Both the position numbers and the translations under genes were made by a program. 64,000 bases of DNA. Origin: Rugalucina vietnamica (lineage: Eukaryota > Mollusca > Bivalvia > Lucinida > Lucinidae). Positions 45,231 to 55,819 of the stretch are shown here, in pieces (position 1 is the first letter of the stretch; each line of letters starts with the position of its first letter). The stretch spans positions 44,281,071-44,345,070 of the forward strand of contig OZ024880.1 of assembly GCA_964017185.1 (NCBI GenBank), written 5' to 3'. The notes beneath the pieces were generated by a model. That model made no database searches. It was not told where the DNA came from and saw only the letters and a program-made list of their open reading frames with translations.

Positions 45231-45662
45231 CAAGAATTCACGAATATGTGAAAAAAATTATCCAACTAGTCCTTGAAAATCTGAAAACTTGTCCTTGAAA
45301 AGTCCTTGAATTTTACTCGTCCTTGCCTGTATGAACCCTGTATAAGCGGTTTGATCAGGTTCTGCCCTGTTTGCTGAAGCATTGGGAACACTGATCCATT
45401 TTAAATGAGCAGCCACATGTGAAAACCAACAATTTGCATATGCGAAAACAAAGACGCAGATCAGCTTCGCTGTAACTGCGAAACTGATCAGCGCCTTTGT
45501 TTTCGCTGTACGGATAGTACAATCTCTTTTCTTCTTAAATCCAAAATTTCAAGCTTCTAGCCTTCTCCTGTGACTGTACAGTCAGGTAAATGTCCGAACT
45601 GGTCGGAGACAAAAATTGTCGGTTTTCTCACGCTTAGGCTCAAATCTTGTTTTTTGGCTGGA
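45231..45662. repeat. 432-bp tandem duplication, unit 2
   Basis: Second unit. After it the sequence diverges ('ctggacaaagacc'). Confidence 0.9.
45406..45642 (+). mobile_element. Hairpin MITE family A, copy (in unit 2)
   Basis: Produced by the tandem duplication, not by a separate insertion. Confidence 0.83.
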
Positions 45663-45786
45663 CAAAGACCACTACTTTGAAACCATCACGATCCTAAAAT
45701 ATTAACACTTCGTCTCGTAATTGTGTAAAAAATTTTAGTTTGTAAGGTATTTTACAGGTTCATCAAGAATATTTGATTCATTTCAG

Positions 45787-45938
45787 GTTCGAGACCAAGC
45801 TCAGCAGTTGTTGCTGAAGCTAATGATGCCTGCCTCTACCCCGCAATACGTGTTTGAGAGAATTATAGGGGCATTCAACCATAAACTCTGGCATGTAAGG
45901 GAAGGAGTGCTCGTATGTCTGCAATATACTATCAATAG
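45787..45938 (+). CDS. CLASP: CLASP coding exon 4
   Basis: 152 nt from 'gattcatttcag' to AATAG|GTATGG, phase 0 in, phase 2 out. It encodes residues 102-152: VRDQAQQLLLKLMMPASTPQ, YVFERIIGAFNHKLWHVREG, VLVCLQYTIN. Vertebrate CLASP has the same VREQ...LLLKIMD...PQYVW and GFKHKNFRTREG order. Confidence 0.93.
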
Positions 45939-46394
45939 GTATGGTGTTACTTTTTCATAAGTTTTGTGAAAATAAGTATCAGTGCTTGCATGTTTGATTT
46001 CAGGTCTTCCAAAATTACTTTTCCGTGGCAGTTTTAACCTGGATAGTCACTTCCCATCCTTTCACCGTTAACTTGCAACTTGCTGGAAAGGGGAATGAAA
46101 CTATGGACCTCTTGGTTCTAAGAGAATGAGCTATGCTTATCGATTTCTTCTTTTGAAAACTGGAGGAAAGAACTCATGTTTGAAGGAATGTGCCTTTAGT
46201 TTGACGTAGCACGCTAGATAAAAGATCAATTGTAAATAAAAAAGATAGAAAGACCAGGAATTGTTTAAGTTTTAAATCCCAAGCCAAATGCCACACATGA
46301 TCTTCCAGATGGCTGACGGATGTGCTCTGAGCAATGTTGTATCAATCCATAATGTTGTTTTTAGCAAACTGTGTCATAAGATGTTTCTAAACAT

Positions 46395-46673
46395 CATTAC
46401 GAAAACTTGCCCATGCAATATATCGAGATTTTTTAAGTTGTAAAAAATGAAAATTTTCAGTAGAAAAATTTTGATATTTTTCTTATTTTTGCTCAAAACA
46501 TAGATTGTGGGTTCACGTTAGAACCGCCTCGCTGAGGCGGTTCCAACGAGTACCCTCAATCTATGTTTTTGAGCGAAAATAAGAAAAATAGGTATACCCC
46601 TGCATATCCCATTTTTTCTATATAAAAGTGGTGTTTAAGGTGGTATACATTGCACGGACAAGTTTTCCTGATG
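46395..46673 (+). mobile_element. Hairpin family B, full copy abutting CLASP exon 5
   Basis: Terminal repeats CATTACGAAAACTTGCCCAT (left) and the complement of CATCAGGAAAACTTGTCCGT (right). Central stem 'gttagaaccgcctcg' / 'gaggcggttccaac' extended by 'aaaacatagattgtgggt' / 'ctcaatctatgttt'. The right end stops 9 nt before exon 5. Confidence 0.86.
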
Positions 46674-46682
46674 CTTTTCCAG

Positions 46683-46758
46683 ATATGGTGCTAGGTGCCT
46701 TCAGCTGTCAAAAATTGTTCCATCCATCTGTAAACTACTAGAAGATCAAACTCCACAG
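46683..46758 (+). CDS. CLASP: CLASP coding exon 5
   Basis: 76 nt from 'tgcttttccag' to CAG|GTAACC, phase 2 in, phase 0 out. Residues up to 177: YGARCLQLSKIVPSICKLLE, DQTPQ, like vertebrate LSKIVPHICNLLGDPNSQ. Much of the sequence upstream of its acceptor is mobile-element DNA. Confidence 0.92.
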
Positions 46759-46833
46759 GTAACCGACCCCTTAAACATACTGTAAAATAGTTAAAAAAAA
46801 TGACCAACCACTAGCTTTACTGTATAAATATAC

Positions 46834-47635
46834 TAAAGGACTTTGAAAACGCTTCACTATATATTGGCTGCAATGATGATTATTTCTTTTAGAATACAGG
46901 ATATTTCGGCAAAAATATTTTCAAACAGAAAAGTACAATCAGTCTGCTAAAATTTCATACCAAAACCGAAACGTCAACGCCAGTGATTTACGTCATACAG
47001 TATGATTTCAAACGTTACCAAAAATTCAACAAAAACAGACTATGAGGACGAAAATTATTCATCAGCCCCAACATGAAACACCAAAAGCCAAGCAAGTGCT
47101 ATTAGTTGTCTTTCAGTTGCACTAAAACTGTGGTAATTGCGTAATTTTAAAGTTTATGAAGAAAACTTTAGTTTTTGCGTGTAAAATGAACAAATTCGAA
47201 AGTTTTCAAACACAATAAATAGACACAGACTTGTGTAAAAAAATACCATAACTTTTGGCGCTGTAATCGTATGTCCGTGTGTTTTGACCTCTTAAGGCTT
47301 GACGTCAGCAAAAAACGCTAGCTCCTTTAACGGCATTGAACGAAAGTCCCCATTTTTATTTTGCTTTTTTCTTGTGCTTAAGGTTGTACGTTATCAGCGG
47401 AGATGGTTTGTTTTCACAAAACGCCTTTTTTGTAGCCATCCTAAGGTTTTCTTTGACAAAACAACAAAGATGTTACGTATCAAGAAAACAGTATTAGCAA
47501 ACAATTAAGCAAACAAATCTTGTTTATCATGTTAAGATACACACTAGTATGTGTATTTTATACTTCAGATTAATTTTAACCAGTATTAAGAAAAACGATA
47601 ACTGATGTAGAGTGAAGCGTTTTCAAAGTCCTTTA
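46834..47635. mobile_element. 802-bp TIR element in CLASP intron 5
   Basis: TAAAGGACTTTGAAAACGCT...AGCGTTTTCAAAGTCCTTTA: at least 25 bp of inverted termini extending through 'tcactatat' / 'tgtagagtga'. No clear target duplication. The interior short ORF at 47299 has no known match. Confidence 0.8.
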
Positions 47636-47991
47636 ATTCAAAGTGAATGATTACGCCATACGTTGATGCCTCTGTATGATTAAAGGCAATTGTGCAGTCT
47701 GAACCCGAGTCCTGCCCTAAGATTCCCAGGTGGGTGAAAATCATAAAAAGGCATTGATACTCACTGTGATGCAAAGAAAAACACTGTAAGCCAAGCCCCA
47801 CTCAACTAAATATAGAAGACCACAGGTATCTTAAGTTTTATAACATCAAGCTCTGTATCATACTTAATATTGTCTTATTATTATTTTATAGCATTGAAAG
47901 TAATTAAGAAATAAGAAGCCAAACTTTGTTAGAAAAAGTAGTTTTGTTTCACTTCGTTTCCCTGTTAAACCTTTTGCTGTATCTGTATTAG

Positions 47992-48089
47992 GTTCGTGAA
48001 GCCTCTATAAACACACTGGCAGAAATATATCGACATGTAGGAGAGAAAGTACGGAATGATTTGTCAAAGAAAGGAATATCACCACAAAG
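47992..48089 (+). CDS. CLASP: CLASP coding exon 6
   Basis: 98 nt from 'tctgtattag' to CAAAG|GTAGGA, phase 0 in, phase 2 out. VREASINTLAEIYRHVGEKV followed by RNDLSKKGISPQ. This is the best conserved CLASP segment (VRDAAINSLVEIYRHVGERV in vertebrates). Confidence 0.95.
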
Positions 48090-48251
48090 GTAGGATGAAA
48101 TCCTGTTATTCATTCTTCACCATGTATACTGGTGATACAACGAAACTTCTTGCAGCATAGATTGATCCAACATCACATGACACATTGCAAAATGGAGTGT
48201 GATGATTGGATTCCTTATCAATTGGGGAAACAACCTACAGCAAAGCAGTAT

Positions 48252-48506
48252 CATTATGAAAACTTGCCCATGCAATATTCAGAGAATTTTTTCAGAAGCA
48301 AAAATTGAAAATTTCACTGAAAAAAATTAACATTTTTACTCAAAACATTGATTGTGGGTACACGTTAGAACCGCCTCGCCGAGGCGGTTCGAACGAGTAC
48401 CTACAATCCATGTTTTGAAACAAAAATAAGAAAAGCATACCCCAGTTATACAACATGAAAGTGGGGTATAAGGGGGTATTCATTACATGGACATGTTTTC
48501 CTGACG
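48252..48506 (+). mobile_element. Hairpin family B, full copy
   Basis: CATTATGAAAACTTGCCCAT left end and 'ggacatgttttcctgacg' right end. Stem 'gttagaaccgcctcg' / 'cgaggcggttcgaac'. AT flanks both sides. Confidence 0.82.
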
Positions 48507-49257
48507 ATAGATTTGGCCTTTATCTACATGGAGGCAATGAACTCTTTGCTGTAGGTAGTTGCCCAGTGAAGCAAGCTTCAGTTTTGTCACATGTTGTGAG
48601 ATGTTGCATCAGTCTGCGCTGTAAGAAATTTTTGTTGCATTATGGTTATACAGAGTGTTCTTCCCAAAATTCATATATAGCTCAGGTTATACAATGTTAT
48701 GACAACATGAGCAGCAACATTTAAAGCAAAAGCATGCAGGACTGCAAATTGAAACACTGTTACTGTGTTTTTGGTGGCATTGAATCAAATAAGTAATTGA
48801 TACAAAAACTATCATATGATGCAGCTGTTTTCCCATGGATAACGTCGTGTTACAAAAAGTGTTATGACCCCTCGTGTACTAACACTTTTGCGGGAATATG
48901 TAACTGTCATTGACAATGTTCGTAACAACAATGTAAATTTTCACTGAAAATAGGTTTGCTTTGAAGGCAAAAAAAGTCCTGTTTTAAAAGTCATATGATA
49001 AAACAAATCTTACACTTGTGATCATTCATGTAACTCATCGAAGGCTCGTTTAATAAATTTCATATGAAATGACCACTCATGTAAGATCCTCTTATTTAAT
49101 AGACCCTTGGACTAATATATTTATGAAGCCATCTTGACAGAAGAGATTATCATTTGTAACCCAAAATTTTGTAACTACAAAATGCCTCACCATGAAATTC
49201 ATAATTGCGTAATCAGGTACAAGATATCCTTATTCATCATATGACTATGTATTCTAG

Positions 49258-49328
49258 ATTAAATCAAGTGTTTGCCAAGTTCGATGAAGTGAAGATGTCT
49301 GGAAACATGTTGGCCACTGCAGATCTTG
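49258..49328 (+). CDS. CLASP: CLASP coding exon 7 (end of TOG1)
   Basis: 71 nt from 'atgtattctag' to CTTG|GTAAGT, phase 2 in, phase 1 out. (R)LNQVFAKFDEVKMSGNMLAT then ADL, matching vertebrate RLNVIFTKFDEVQKSGNMI, which closes TOG1. No later canonical CLASP exon lies in the window, so intron 7 exceeds 14 kb. Confidence 0.93.
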
Positions 49329-49419
49329 GTAAGTCTCAATGACTTGGTGGAGGGTAGTGCACTGTCAAAACATTGAATTGCTTATGGCCACATATCTGGA
49401 TAAAAAAATATTACTTGTT

Positions 49420-49606
49420 TAGAATGGTGGTGGCCACTTTGTGTCAGACTCTGAATAGAAAGGTTACAGAGTTTAAACCCATATGTTGCTGAGCAAGACA
49501 CATTTACTCGCCATAGTACCTTATTCATACCCAGGAAGTGGTGGCTCTGTTTTGACATAACAGAAAAATTGTTGACTGGGATGTTCAATCACAAAACAAA
49601 CAAAGA
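49420..49606 (+). mobile_element. SINE family 2, copy 3
   Basis: 'gctgagcaagacacatttac', 'ataccttattcatacccagg'-like core, 'aagtggtggctctg' and 'aaaattgttgactgggatgt', ending in 'aaacaaacaaag'. The tRNA-like head is degenerate. Confidence 0.7.
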
Positions 49607-49810
49607 TTATGCTTACAAGTTATAACCCCATAAATATAAGCCTCTGCCCTGTCAAAAAGTGTCTTTCTTACTGATCAAGGGGAGTAACTCTCACAGCCAT
49701 AATCTATGTATAGATTGAAAACACTGGTAAAGGTTGAAGGGTAGATTATGCCCCTTACCATATGTAGTAAGTACTGTAATCCATAGGGGTGGAGAACAGA
49801 TATTATGCAA

Positions 49811-50148
49811 GCGCGTACCCAGGCGGAAGCCTGGAAGCCAGGGCTTCAACATGATTTTTTCAAGTATGGTCTTTCTGAGAAAAATTTATGAAAAACAGAA
49901 GTAATTTATACTGAACATGACTGAAAAATTGTTGACTGGCGCTTTCAGCCCTAAAAACTACCCCAGCTTTCACCAAATAATTATCTGAAAACCTACAGAA
50001 TTTTGATGACGACACGCCCCTTCAGATATCACCAGATGCCAACAAAATCCGCCAAATTTTCAAAATTTTCCCGAACCCCCCTTACGAGAAGGGGGCTATG
50101 CCTTAGGCTTTGGGCTTCAACATTACAAATTTCCTGGGTACACCCCTG
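49811..50148. mobile_element. hAT-like MITE, 338 bp
   Basis: GCGCGTACCCAGG on the left and CCTGGGTACACCCCTG on the right are inverted termini. TTATGCAA (49803-49810) and TTATGCAT (50149-50156) form an 8-bp flank agreeing at seven bases. Confidence 0.8.
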
Positions 50149-50419
50149 TTATGCATTGTAGGGATTAAGTGGGGTGTGAAGAAAAGGCTTTGTGTCATAA
50201 TCATGGTTTAGTCACATGCCATATAAACCAGGGGTTGTGGGTTGGATCCAGGGCTTTGCAAGCAACCAACAAAATAGGAAGTAGAAAAATTTGGTTGAAA
50301 AAGGTGAAATTTCTTTCAGTTTTTCTTACTGATATGCCATCCTGTTCTATGATTTGAGTCCAGCAAAGACTTTGATTGACTGGATCATCAACTGAGTATG
50401 ACAAGTCTTTATGAAGAAA

Positions 50420-50600
50420 TGTAAGAGCCTCAAAAGACCGGGAGGAGGTCCTGGGTACGATCCCCATAGGCGTCCCTTGAGCAAGACACATTAACTTGCT
50501 ACCATACTGGTTAAACCCAGGAAGCGTTGGCTCCATTTGGACATTACTGAAAAATTGTTGACTGGGACGTTAAGCCTCAACACAAACAAAACACTGGAAA
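50420..50600 (+). mobile_element. SINE family 2, copy 4
   Basis: 'gaggtcctgggtacgatccc' (B box), 'cccttgagcaagacacatta', 'aacccaggaagcgttggctc' and 'ttgttgactgggacgttaag', then 'aacacaaacaaaac'. Confidence 0.78.
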
Positions 50601-51149
50601 GTCTCAAATCACTTTTGAATTTAGGTTTTTGGATGCAGTTGCTGTTCTTTGAAATTGGAGATGGCCATTTATATGCTAAGTTAACTTGTCCAACTTGTTT
50701 TGCAGTCTTTTTGAATGTTACATTGATAATTTGTAAAGGAAATCATTAATCATATTTTGCTTATCATGATAATTAACCAAAGGAACAGCTCATATGGGCA
50801 CATGTACTTTTGTAATGTTTTTGTTGTTCTTCGTTAGAAGATAGGCTGTGGGTTATACCTTCAGATAAATACCCACACCTTAAAAATTTGTATTGAGACA
50901 ATAAGCTTAACTAAGTGTATTCATCACAGAGTACTTTCAGACCAATTTATTTCTGTGAACGATCCACACATTATCAATGTGTATGAAACATTGCATAGAC
51001 AACTATCCTAGACATGTGTGCTTATCAAACATGCTCCAGGTGAGATGGTAGGTGTCCTTGACTTGCCTTTTTGTGGCTGGGTTTGCTTAATTTCAATGTA
51101 GTTGTGTCCTTAACAGCAAGAATATAATTAGAGAAGCATTTGTTATAAT

Positions 51150-51352
51150 TGGAGCTGCGACACGAGAAAACCTTTCCTTGGGATTTCCAACCAGGTCTGA
51201 CACAAACCGGTCTGTACAGACATTGAAAAGGGCTAGAAGCTTGAGATTTTGAATTTTCTGTGTAGCGAAAACAAAGGCGCTGATCAGCTGTGCAGTTACT
51301 GCATCTTTGTTTTCGCATAGGCAAAAATCTGGTTTTCTCATGTGGCGGCTCG
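51150..51352 (-). mobile_element. Hairpin MITE family A, copy
   Basis: 'tggagctgcgacacgagaaa' to 'tcatgtggcggctcg'. One stem arm shortened. No matching flanks. Confidence 0.75.
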
Positions 51353-51469
51353 TATTAACCTTCAATCTTAAAATCTTTATGTTCAGTTTCTATTATGATT
51401 GGATGACAAGGCAATATTTGTAACTGACAAATATTTGTTAACAGTTACATTGGGGTATATAAACAATGG

Positions 51470-51682
51470 CCTGAGAACACCTGACTTTTACAAAACAATG
51501 CCACAGATCAACTGTGCAGTAATTGATCAGCACCTTTGCTTGATGGATAATATAATCTCTCTTCTTCTTAAATGCGAAATGTCAAGCTTCTGTCCCTCTT
51601 CTGTGACTGTACAGGCCAGTTTGTGTCGGACCTGGTCAGAAATGCTCAGAAAACCAGAGGTTTTCTTGGGTCACGGCTTGTA
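51470..51682 (+). mobile_element. Hairpin MITE family A, decayed copy
   Basis: 'gatcaactgtgcagtaattg' stem remnant and the long arm 'gtgtcggacctggtcagaaa' are readable. Ends eroded. Confidence 0.65.
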
Positions 51683-51934
51683 TATATAGGTAAAATTGTT
51701 ACAAACAGGTATTTGATGAAATCCTATGACTGCCTTGATGTTTTCTATAAATGGTCACATACTGACAAAACCTGACAGCCTTCAGTGTTCTTAAGCAGAT
51801 GGACATATAAAAAGTTTTGTTATACTGATGGAGATGGCTTGTGGTTAGAAACTTGAAATTGTGGCAGTATACTATACTACTAGTATCTTTGTATCAGCTG
51901 GCTAGTATTTGTGCACTAGATTTGTACCTTTGTA

Positions 51935-51985
51935 ACAGTTTAGCATATGCAAAAAGCGGGGTTTTCTTATCGTGATGCTCAGTAC
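51935..51985 (-). repeat. Hairpin family A end fragment
   Basis: 'gcatatgcaaaaagcggggt' and 'tgatgctca' resemble the terminal part of a minus-oriented copy. Confidence 0.4.
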
Positions 51986-52022
51986 TATAGTCTGGCTTAT
52001 TTCAGAGTGTATCATAACTGTA

Positions 52023-52243
52023 TTAGCCGCCTCGTGGGAAAACCAACAATGTGGTTTCCGAACAGGTCAGACACAAACCGGCCTGTACAAGCACATAATA
52101 AAGCTAGAAGCTTAAGAAGAAAGGAAGTGTACTATCCATGTTGCGAAAACAAAGGCGCTGATCAGCTTCGCGGTTACCGCGAAGCTGATCTGCGCCTTTG
52201 TTTTCGCATATGCAGATTGTTGGTTTTCTCACGAGGCGGCTCA
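52023..52243 (-). mobile_element. Hairpin MITE family A, copy
   Basis: TTAGCCGCCTCGTGGG...GGCGGCTCA flanked by TA on both sides. Perfect stem cttcgcgg / ccgcgaag with equal outer arms. Confidence 0.86.
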
Positions 52244-52913
52244 TATTTAAATTGTTAACATTAAACTACCTGTAACTCTTCAAGAAATTGAGTAGCTCAT
52301 TGGAAAGGCTTGAACAGTTGAACTTGGGTTAATCAGATTTTACCTTGACCTGTTTCAGGTGAAGGTCACAGTTGCTGAGATTTCATTATTTTGTATAATT
52401 ATAAGGGCTTGTGCTATACTTTTGACTAAAAATGTTGGAAGATTTATGGTCGATCATTTAGCTTATCCTGAGTGCCCTTCTCATGCCAATCAAATACTGC
52501 CTTATTGGAGAAATTTTAGCTAAATTAAATATGTATAAAAGTTAAATACTTTTTAAACTAATATATTGGCAACTTTGTGCCAACACCTTTGAACGGGAGT
52601 ACTATTAATTTTCAAAATAAGTGAATGGGTAGGCTTCAGAAAAACTTGTAGATTACTTGGGAACGTCAGGGCGCATAGTTCATTATCTATTGGGTTTGAT
52701 CAGCTGATCAGCTACAATGTTGTTGGATACATAAGAATTCTTGGTTTTGTTAATAAAATAATGAAATCATAATACTGTAGCTGATTTAATTGGCCACGAA
52801 GACCGGCATTTTGTATCGCTTGTTTGGCAATCCCGGAAGAAATGTTTTCTCGTTGTGTAGCTCAAGAAGTTTAATGGTATATACTAGGCACCAGAAAGGT
52901 CCCCATTTACAAT

Positions 52914-53149
52914 TGAGCCACGGCGTGAGAAAACCAACAATTTGGGTTCCGACCAGGATCGACACAAACCGGCCTGCACAGTCACAGAAGATGGTTAGAA
53001 GCTTGAAATTTCGGATTTAAGTAGAAGAGGAATTGTACTATCCGTGTAGCGAAAACAAAGGCGCTGATCAGCTTCGCGGTTACCGCGAAGCTGATCTGCG
53101 TCTTTGTTTTCGCCTATGCAGATTTTTGGTTTTCCCATGCACAGGCTCA
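52914..53149 (-). mobile_element. Hairpin MITE family A, copy
   Basis: TGAGCCACGGCGTGAG...CAGGCTCA flanked by AT on both sides. Perfect stem cttcgcgg / ccgcgaag. Confidence 0.86.
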
Positions 53150-54175
53150 ATTAATAATTTTTGTTTTGAAAGAGCAGGTCATTTTCATGAAAGAACCGTT
53201 TCTTTTATAACTGATATTAACATAAAAGATTTGGCTTGAATCCGAACTGATTGGGTCAGTAGGGTTGATAGCCTTAACAGTTTTGACTTACATACAAGTT
53301 TTAAAATTTCAAAACTTAAAATGCCTAAGAAAAGGGAATTTTCTTGTGTAAAACCTTGATTTATTATGTACTTTATATATTTAATTTTTTCTGGTAACTT
53401 AGCTTTATAGTCTTAATTTGAAAATTTTTGTAATAATACTTAAGTAATGATTTTATCAGACTATATTTGTTAAAATTTTACAGCCATATTTTCATAATAT
53501 TAGGTAGTAACACTCACTAGATTTGTTTATTTTCATTACTTTTATTATTTGAATTTTTACATAAAAAAAAAAACAAAGAAGTTGAACATTTGGTTTCTGC
53601 AAAAACATAATTTCTTGGTTGAAGGTGTGCGAGCACTTTTGTAAGCCTTTCACATTGCAAACAACAGTTTGAAGGTCCACATTTTGTTCAAGTTCCTAAT
53701 GGGCTTTTTAAGTGAAGTTGAAATTCGGTTATCTTTGGTAGTGTCTTTCATAAAAATTCTTATGCTGCTTAAAACTTTACATTCACATCTTTCATAGGAT
53801 CATGAAAAAATGAAATTTTAGAATTTTTATTTTGAATAAAATCATCTTCTTTACACCATATGGTTTGACTATTTTTGTCACATAGATTTAAACTTCATTG
53901 ATCTAATTCAGACTAATTGATGAAACTTGACCCCTATTTGCTAAATATGAAATCTAATAATTCGGTCTTTTGTAAAGAGAAATGGTATAGTTATAAACTG
54001 ATCTTTATACCATAAATGAGGGGTGTCATAATAGAAAACCTGTGTTTTGTGTTATTGAAAAGGGACAAATGAACAAAACTCAGATAAAGATTATACATGT
54101 GTTAATGATCAAGATCACATGACCAAGATGGCATCCATGGTAGAAATCCTTTCAAAATCTTTTTGACCTGAAGTT
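53150..54175. other. CLASP intron 7, repeat-poor part
   Basis: Very AT-rich, nothing recognised. Confidence 0.5.
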
Positions 54176-54180
54176 GTATG

Positions 54181-54460
54181 CATCAGGAAAAAGTCCGTGT
54201 AATGTATACCCCCTTGAACCCCACTGTTATATATTAAAACTGGGGTATGCAGGGGTATACCTATTTTTCTTATTTTTGCTCCAAAACATAGATTGTGGGT
54301 ACTCGTTAGAACCGCCTCAGCGAGGCGGTTCTAACGTGTACCCGCAATCTATGTTTTGATAAAAAAATTAGAAAAAAATATCAAAAATTTTCAGCTGAAA
54401 ATTTCTCAGTTTTAAAGCTCAAAAAAGCTCTGTTTATTGCATGGGCAAGTTTTCGTAATG
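54181..54460 (-). mobile_element. Hairpin family B, full copy, inverted
   Basis: CATCAGGAAAAAGTCCGTG left and 'ggcaagttttcgtaatg' right. Stem 'gttagaaccgcctcagc' / 'gaggcggttctaac' within 'gtgggtactc' / 'gtgtacccgc'. Confidence 0.83.
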
Positions 54461-54698
54461 TTTTTGAAGCTTGTAGCATCACAGCATCAGGTACTCAAGC
54501 TCTACAAAGTTAATATAAAATGTGACCCTCGGATGATCATAACCTATTTTACAACCAATCTTAGGCCATGTTTCAGGACCCACAATCTGGTTGTTATGTC
54601 TTAAAGGGTTGGTGTAATGTGGAGTGTGTTTGTGTGTGTGTGAGGACAAGAAAGACAGATGCATTTGTGGGGCAACGATTTTAAGGCACTAGAATATA

Positions 54699-54954
54699 TG
54701 AGCCGCCCCATGGGAAAACCAACAATCTGCATAGGCGAAAACAAAGGTGCAGATCAGCTTCGCAGTAACTGCGAAGCTGATCAGCACCTTTGTTTTCGCC
54801 ACAGCACCTTTGTTTTCGCAACTCGAATAGTACAGATCCTCTTCTACTTAAATCCGAAATTTCAAGCTTCTAGCACTTTTCTGTGACTGTACAAGTCTGT
54901 TTGTGTAGGACCTGTTCGGAAACCTCATTGTTGGTTTTCCCACGAGGCGGCTCA
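54699..54954 (+). mobile_element. Hairpin MITE family A, copy with internal duplication
   Basis: TGAGCCGCCCCATGGG...GGCGGCTCA flanked by TA on both sides. Stem cttcgcag / ctgcgaag. The segment 'cacctttgttttcgc' after the stem is duplicated. Confidence 0.86.
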
Positions 54955-55006
54955 TATCTGTATTTACAGTTTCTATAGTTGAGCAGGCTGATCTGTATTT
55001 AAATTA

Positions 55007-55303
55007 GCCATTAATAACTACCCCCTCCCCACCTACGGGGGAAGGGTGGGGATAGCCGGGCTAAAGTGCGGGGCAATTACTTTTAGAATGTCCCCCGCAG
55101 TGCAGGGCAAATGACTGGGCTTTGACATTAAGATCCTTACCTCAGCGAGATTTTCTATTGCTTAAAGTGGGGCATAGAGCAAAGTTTTGACCTCCAGTTT
55201 GCCCCCTGGGGGTGGGGCTTATAGCAGGGTATTGAAAGCTGAAAGTCATAATACCCGCCCTTCCCCGTAGGCTGGGGAGCAGTGGATACAAATGACTGGT
55301 GCA
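55007..55303. mobile_element. C/G-rich TIR element, copy 2
   Basis: The right end 'acaaatgactggtgca' matches the inverse of the copy 1 left end. The interior has the same 'cccctccccacc...gggtggggatagc' pattern. The left end is diverged. Confidence 0.65.
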
Positions 55304-55819
55304 TATCCTCTAACTGAAAGACTGTTTTGGATAGAGTTATTTTGTGGAAGCACTTGAGAATAAGGCCAGCCAGGATAAGAAAAGGGACGCCTCTGATGAT
55401 AGGCTTTGTATGTGTAATGTGAAAGTGTTGTATCATAGTTTATTATAATTTCTAATGGCAAACAAAAATATTGCATTATCATAAATGTTTCTTTAAGTCA
55501 ACAAACCAAGATTAACATACTTTATTTCATTAGTCTGAGAGCATATTGAATCAGGTATTGAAAACATGAGGGCCCACAAATCACTTGGCTCTGCTGGGCA
55601 ACTTGGAAGATATTCCTTTATAGTTCTGTATATGCCCCATTCTAACACCCAGTATAGGGCGTGGGGTTGTACAATGTAGCCATACCATGTAGGTTAAGAT
55701 ACTTGCCTTGTAATTTGATCTTTGGCTTTTTCAGCCTTTTGCTATCTTTTCCTGAGCGGTTTACCAGTAATCAACTGGTCAGTCGTCAATAGCCTATAAG
55801 GTTTGCCTATCTTCTCTTT

